Below are positions 61,060-64,000 of a stretch of 64,000 bases of DNA, in pieces. This DNA is from Microbacterium murale (GTDB taxonomy: Bacteria > Actinomycetota > Actinomycetes > Actinomycetales > Microbacteriaceae). Numbering within the stretch: the stretch's first letter is position 1; every line of letters begins with the position of its first letter. The stretch is from positions 2,294,001-2,358,000 of the forward strand of contig NZ_JAUSXK010000001.1 in NCBI RefSeq assembly GCF_030815955.1, in the 5' to 3' direction. The notes under the pieces are model-generated. The model saw nothing but the letters and a program-made list of their open reading frames with translations. It did not search any database and was not told where the DNA came from. Both the position numbers and the translations under genes were made by a program.

Positions 61060-61736
61060 CTGTGGTTCTCCTTGCCGTGATCGGGATGGTGCAGACCCAG
61101 ATCCGCCGCCAGCTCGTCGCGTGCGGAAAGGCGACGCCGGGCTCCCTTCGCGCTCGCCGTGGTGAGGGTGCTCAGCAGGTGGCACACTGCGGCCACAGCG
61201 GTGGGTGAGTCCGCGTACGACGCGGAGTGGGTGTGCACTTTGATCACGACGGATGCCACCTCGGTCAGAGGTGCATCGTCGCTGTCGGTGATGAGGATGA
61301 GTTCGCCACCGGCCCGACGGAACCGCTCGCCGAAGCGGATCGATTCTTCTCGATAGCGCCGCATGGTGAAGAGCACGAGCAGATCGGAGGCGCGCACGTC
61401 GGTCAGCACTGCGAGGGGGGAGAGGGCGCGGTCGTCGACGAGGAAGACATTGGACAGGGTTGCGGACAGGTCGGCGGCGAGCAGGTCGGCATACGCCACG
61501 GTCTTGCCCCGCCCGGTGATGTAACGCCGTCTGGCACCCAGAATCAGCGTCGCCGCGTGCGACACGGTGCCGGTCCGAGTGAGTTCGTCGAAGGTGCGCG
61601 CCAGAGACCGCGTCTCGGTCTCGATCACATTCGCCTGCAACGCCTCGGCAGACTGGCTCGTGCGGAAGCGCTCGCCGAATCGCGCCCCAGGTGAATCCAG
61701 TGCGCGGTCATCCTCATCGTCATCGCCGCGTGTCAT
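61056..61736 (-). CDS. SIS domain protein, RpiR-like without helix-turn-helix
   Basis: 226 residues. The first about 50 are acidic and disordered. SLARTFDELTRTGTVSHAATLILGARRRYITGRGKTVAYADLLAADL marks the SIS sugar-phosphate-binding fold of RpiR/MurR regulators, and DSDDAPLTEVASVVIKV its later half. The N-terminal helix-turn-helix of RpiR proteins is missing. It may sense a phosphorylated compound and act through a partner. ATGA overlaps couple it to GNAT and the racemase. Confidence 0.78.
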   Translation of the reverse strand: MTRGDDDEDDRALDSPGARFGERFRTSQSAEALQANVIETETRSLARTFDELTRTGTVSHAATLILGARRRYITGRGKTVAYADLLAADLSATLSNVFLVDDRALSPLAVLTDVRASDLLVLFTMRRYREESIRFGERFRRAGGELILITDSDDAPLTEVASVVIKVHTHSASYADSPTAVAAVCHLLSTLTTASAKGARRRLSARDELAADLGLHHPDHGKENHR

Positions 61737-62503
61737 CGCACATCCTCCCCTGCAAGATAGACCGCCGTTTCATCATCGATTCTCGTGCAGTTCACCAGGA
61801 CGAGACCCGCCTCGAATATCTCCTGCATCCCTTCTCGGATGTGCGCCCGCAGCGTGCTTCCCGTGGCAGCGGGCCCATCCGTGACGGCTGGGAGCGGGAG
61901 CCGTGCGATGCGACGATCGTTCTCTGTTGCCGAGAACACGCGCCCCCATTCTGCGGCGTCGAACGCGGGGGATGGCAGGCTCCGGATGCCAGCGAACGGA
62001 TCGCCGTCGCGATCGAGTGCCCAATCCACGACGATGCGGTCGGTTCCGGGCCGGTCGTAGTAGTCGACGGCGTAGCCGGTGCCCTCTGCCTGGAGTGTGG
62101 CGAAGTTGAAATGAGCGTTGCGCGCCAGCAGCGGATCGAAGGTCCACCGCATCCGCTGCTGCCCCCAGCCGAGCGCGACCTGCCGCTGGCCCGCCTTGAG
62201 CAGGCGGCCGACGCCGCGACCCTGGTACTCGGGATCCACGACCGCGGCCTGCGAATAGTGGAACTCTGCGGCGCTGCGGTCACGGCCGGCGAAACCGTAG
62301 GCGAAACCGACCAACCGGCCCTCGTCGCGCACGCCGATCGCGGAGCCACCGTTACGGGCAAGGGCGCTGACCAGGTTGGGGTTCAGTGAGAACTCGTCAT
62401 GCTCGTAGCGAAAGACGCGCGTGTACAGAGCAGCCGCTTCCCGAATGGCGGCGTCGCCGACGAGGGGCTCTGCGTGCAGCGGGACGATGGGCTGGTTTGG
62501 CAT
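61733..62503 (-). CDS. GNAT N-acyltransferase, COG3375-like
   Basis: 256 residues. AAVVDPEYQGRGVGRLLKAGQRQ is the acyl-CoA loop, and WTFDPLLARNAHFNFATLQAEGTGYAVDYY is typical of COG3375-type proteins. In Geobacillus a GNAT enzyme next to an NSAR and a desuccinylase N-succinylates D-amino acids, which matches this layout. Substrate is inferred from context. The ATG 62503 lies seven bases after TAGGAT on this strand. It is the first gene of a six-gene overlapping operon. Confidence 0.87.
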   Translation of the reverse strand: MPNQPIVPLHAEPLVGDAAIREAAALYTRVFRYEHDEFSLNPNLVSALARNGGSAIGVRDEGRLVGFAYGFAGRDRSAAEFHYSQAAVVDPEYQGRGVGRLLKAGQRQVALGWGQQRMRWTFDPLLARNAHFNFATLQAEGTGYAVDYYDRPGTDRIVVDWALDRDGDPFAGIRSLPSPAFDAAEWGRVFSATENDRRIARLPLPAVTDGPAATGSTLRAHIREGMQEIFEAGLVLVNCTRIDDETAVYLAGEDVR

Positions 62504-62513
62504 GATACGTATC
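62504..62513. promoter_or_regulatory. short palindrome at the GNAT operon promoter
   Basis: GATACGTATC is a perfect 10-bp palindrome between the -10-like TAGGAT (62516-62511, minus strand) and the GNAT start codon. It shares GATACG/CGTATC half-sites with the larger palindrome at 63728. Confidence 0.5.
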
Positions 62514-62579
62514 CTATGGTGGCGGTTGTCGAACGCCAACGGTTGATTTTGCAAGTATCCGTCGCCATAGGTGTGGACC

Positions 62580-62594
62580 GATATGTCTCGTATG
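62580..62594 (+). promoter_or_regulatory. operator-like site overlapping the M20 promoter
   Basis: GATATGTCTCGTATG matches GATACGATTCGTATC (the core of 63728-63750) at 11 of 15 positions. TATGAT (62591-62596), a strong -10 element for the M20 gene, overlaps it. Confidence 0.5.
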
Positions 62595-62612
62595 ATGACG
62601 CGCGGAGGAGAT

Positions 62613-63725
62613 ATGAACGATACGGAGCAGGCGAAGGCCCTCGTCGAACGGCTCGCGCAGTTGACACTCATCGAGTCGCCGTCGCTCGACGTCGCTGCCA
62701 GCGATAAGGTCGTCGACCTGCTGGCGCACTGGTGGCGCGCAGCCGGTGCGCAGGTGCGAACGGTCCCCACATCTGCCGGGATGAACCTCGTCGCGGACAT
62801 CGCCGGAGACGGCGATCCGATCCTCTTGGTGGGGCATTCGGACACGGTCTGGCCCGTCGGCACTCTGCGCAGCGACGTCCCTTGGGTCGACGACGGCGAG
62901 GTCGTTCGGGGTCCTGGCGTGTACGACATGAAAAGTGGCCTGCTGGTGATGCTCGCCGCAGCCGAGCGCTTGCGCGGACGATCGCACCGGGCGTTTCGAG
63001 TGGTCGTCGTCTGCGACGAGGAGATCGGCTCTCCCACGACTTCCGGGTTGCTGCGCGAGTGCGCCGCCGGCGTGCGTGCGGCGATCGGATTCGAGTCGCC
63101 GCATCCGGATGGCGCGCTGAAAGTCGGCCGACGTGGCAGCACTCGAGTGCGTCTCGCCGTCACCGGCCGCGCATCGCACGCTGCGCTGGACCCCGAAGGT
63201 GGCGTCTCGGCGATCGACGAGCTCGTCGATCAACTGCGGATGCTGCGCACCGTCGTCGCTGATCCGAACCTGGTTTCCGAGGTGCTGTGCAATGTGGGCA
63301 CGATTCGAGGCGGCGGCAGAGCGAACGTCGTGCCCGCGGATGCGGAGGCCGAGATCGGCCTGCGATTCGTCGACCCCGCTACCGAAGCTCAGGTGCTTTC
63401 CGCCATTCGATCGCTCCAGCCCATTCGGAACGGAGCGCGACTGCAGGTCGATCTGCTTAGCCATCGCCCGGCGTGGCGGGCATCCGACGCCGACGAGGAG
63501 CTGCTCTATGCCCTCTCGGCTGCGGCGACCGGAATCGGCCAGCACATCGAAGGGCGCCCCGCTGCCGGGGCGGGAGACACGAATCTGCTGGGATCTCTGG
63601 GGGTGCCGACCGTCGACGGGTTCGGCCCGAGGGGCGGCGGTGCGCATGCGGTCGACGAGCACATCCTGACCTCCTCGCTTCTGGAACGTGTCGCGTTGCT
63701 GGAGGCTTTCCTCTCAGGAAAGTAG
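62613..63725 (+). CDS. M20 family metallopeptidase/N-acyl amino acid deacylase
   Basis: 370 residues from ATG 62613, behind GGAGGAG; three earlier in-frame Met codons are ignored. HSDTVWPVG carries the first metal His, GVYDMKSG the bridging Asp, CDEEIGS the catalytic Glu pair, and GGGAHAVDEH the last ligand. A lid domain lies between, with GRASHAALDPEGG. Relatives include glutamate carboxypeptidases and N-succinyl-L-amino acid desuccinylases. Divergent from the GNAT/racemase operon with operator-like sites, it is the likely deacylase of the D-to-L amino acid route. Confidence 0.9.
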   Translation: MNDTEQAKALVERLAQLTLIESPSLDVAASDKVVDLLAHWWRAAGAQVRTVPTSAGMNLVADIAGDGDPILLVGHSDTVWPVGTLRSDVPWVDDGEVVRGPGVYDMKSGLLVMLAAAERLRGRSHRAFRVVVVCDEEIGSPTTSGLLRECAAGVRAAIGFESPHPDGALKVGRRGSTRVRLAVTGRASHAALDPEGGVSAIDELVDQLRMLRTVVADPNLVSEVLCNVGTIRGGGRANVVPADAEAEIGLRFVDPATEAQVLSAIRSLQPIRNGARLQVDLLSHRPAWRASDADEELLYALSAAATGIGQHIEGRPAAGAGDTNLLGSLGVPTVDGFGPRGGGAHAVDEHILTSSLLERVALLEAFLSGK

Positions 63726-63727
63726 AC

Positions 63728-63750
63728 CCGGGATACGATTCGTATCCCGG
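63728..63750. promoter_or_regulatory. perfect 23-bp palindrome after the M20 gene
   Basis: Arms CCGGGATACGA and TCGTATCCCGG flank a single T. The perfect 11-bp arms could form a terminator hairpin, but there is no loop and only a purine-rich tail, so an operator for a regulator or the next gene is more likely. Its core resembles the site at 62580. Confidence 0.6.
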
Positions 63751-64000
63751 AAGATGTTAAGCAATGCCGCATGGGCCGACCGACGCGGAATGTGTATACA
63801 TCTACCGCCACGCGTGCATGATACGCCCGAATTTACGGCCTTTTCTGTGGTGGCGTGAATTTCGTCTTCATGCCGAAACGCTGAATTTGCGTGTTTCTGA
63901 CATGTTGCAATCGTGTGGAGTTCGCGAACATCCGACACGAATGTGTTGACCTCAGCGCAGTCTTGCGGTTCTATTGCTCCATCCCAGGGTTCACGCTATC
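63751..64000 (+). promoter_or_regulatory. AT-richer right-edge region with promoter-like elements
   Basis: No gene is supported in the last 250 bp. The composition is visibly lower in GC than the coding DNA. TTGACC (63946-63951) and TTCTAT (63969-63974) at 17-bp spacing form a plausible rightward promoter. The next gene, beyond the window, may be a transporter for the D-amino-acid cluster, but nothing here shows it. Confidence 0.35.

Noticed and set aside
63788..63797. TGTATACA-type palindrome as an operator
   Set aside because: It is an isolated short palindrome in AT-richer DNA with no second copy or gene nearby.

Overview
The window is GC-rich chromosomal DNA of an actinobacterium, most probably Microbacterium or a close relative in the Microbacteriaceae. 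The evidence is the actinobacterial order ftsH-folE-folP-folB-folK-DUF3180-two PH-domain proteins-DUF2520, a WXG100/EccC type VII secretion locus, a mycoredoxin-like protein, an IdeR/DtxR-like box, and many genes whose start codon lies 6-7 nt after a TAnnnT hexamer (leaderless transcripts). No insertion sequence, prophage, rRNA or CRISPR array was seen. The genus is an inference; no marker gene was compared.

Layout. 1-11.4 kb: type VII secretion island. It holds the end of the EccC ATPase, a zinc-ribbon/FHA protein, three WXG100-like proteins, and a 1220-residue polymorphic toxin with an internal PD-(D/E)xK nuclease of PoNe type plus a separate uncharacterised C-terminal domain. Five small genes follow, one of them a clear PoNi (DUF1911) immunity protein. 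11.4-21.4 kb: metabolic and envelope genes (recombinase-like fragment, malate dehydrogenase, zinc metallopeptidase, proline iminopeptidase, aldehyde dehydrogenase, GPH-type transporter, mycoredoxin, iron-regulated SIP-like protein, GT2-GtrA glycosyltransferase, LtrA). 21.4-27.3 kb: a desaturase with a hairpin leader and an apparent ATC start, a PanE-like reductase divergent from a TetR regulator with two operators, an amidase and a SAM-dependent enzyme. 27.4-37.1 kb: a duplicated secreted esterase behind two LacI-like operators, a ThrE exporter, a DNA/RNA nuclease, a class II amidotransferase, a YbdK-type ligase and three phosphotransferase-like genes.

37.1-41.1 kb: a truncated metallo-beta-lactamase-fold remnant, tRNA-Phe, tRNA-Asp and tRNA-Glu, a Tat-like exported M23 peptidase, pyrophosphatase, and a frameshifted TMEM175-like channel. 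41.2-51.6 kb: housekeeping run tilS, DUF937, hpt, then ftsH with the tightly coupled folate operon. 51.7-55.7 kb: DUF2207 protein, then a serine hydrolase behind a MerR-type promoter (19-bp spacer) with the MerR gene next to it. 55.8-63.7 kb: a six-gene overlapping operon (GNAT, SIS protein, N-acylamino-acid racemase-like enolase-superfamily enzyme, class IV aminotransferase, M19 dipeptidase fused to a class I glutamine amidotransferase, S12 hydrolase) divergent from an M20 deacylase. Read together, this set fits uptake or recycling of D-amino-acid peptides by N-acylation, racemisation and deacylation. The most unusual elements are the two-warhead toxin with its immunity array, the M19-GATase fusion inside the D-amino-acid cluster, and the non-AUG desaturase start under a hairpin leader.
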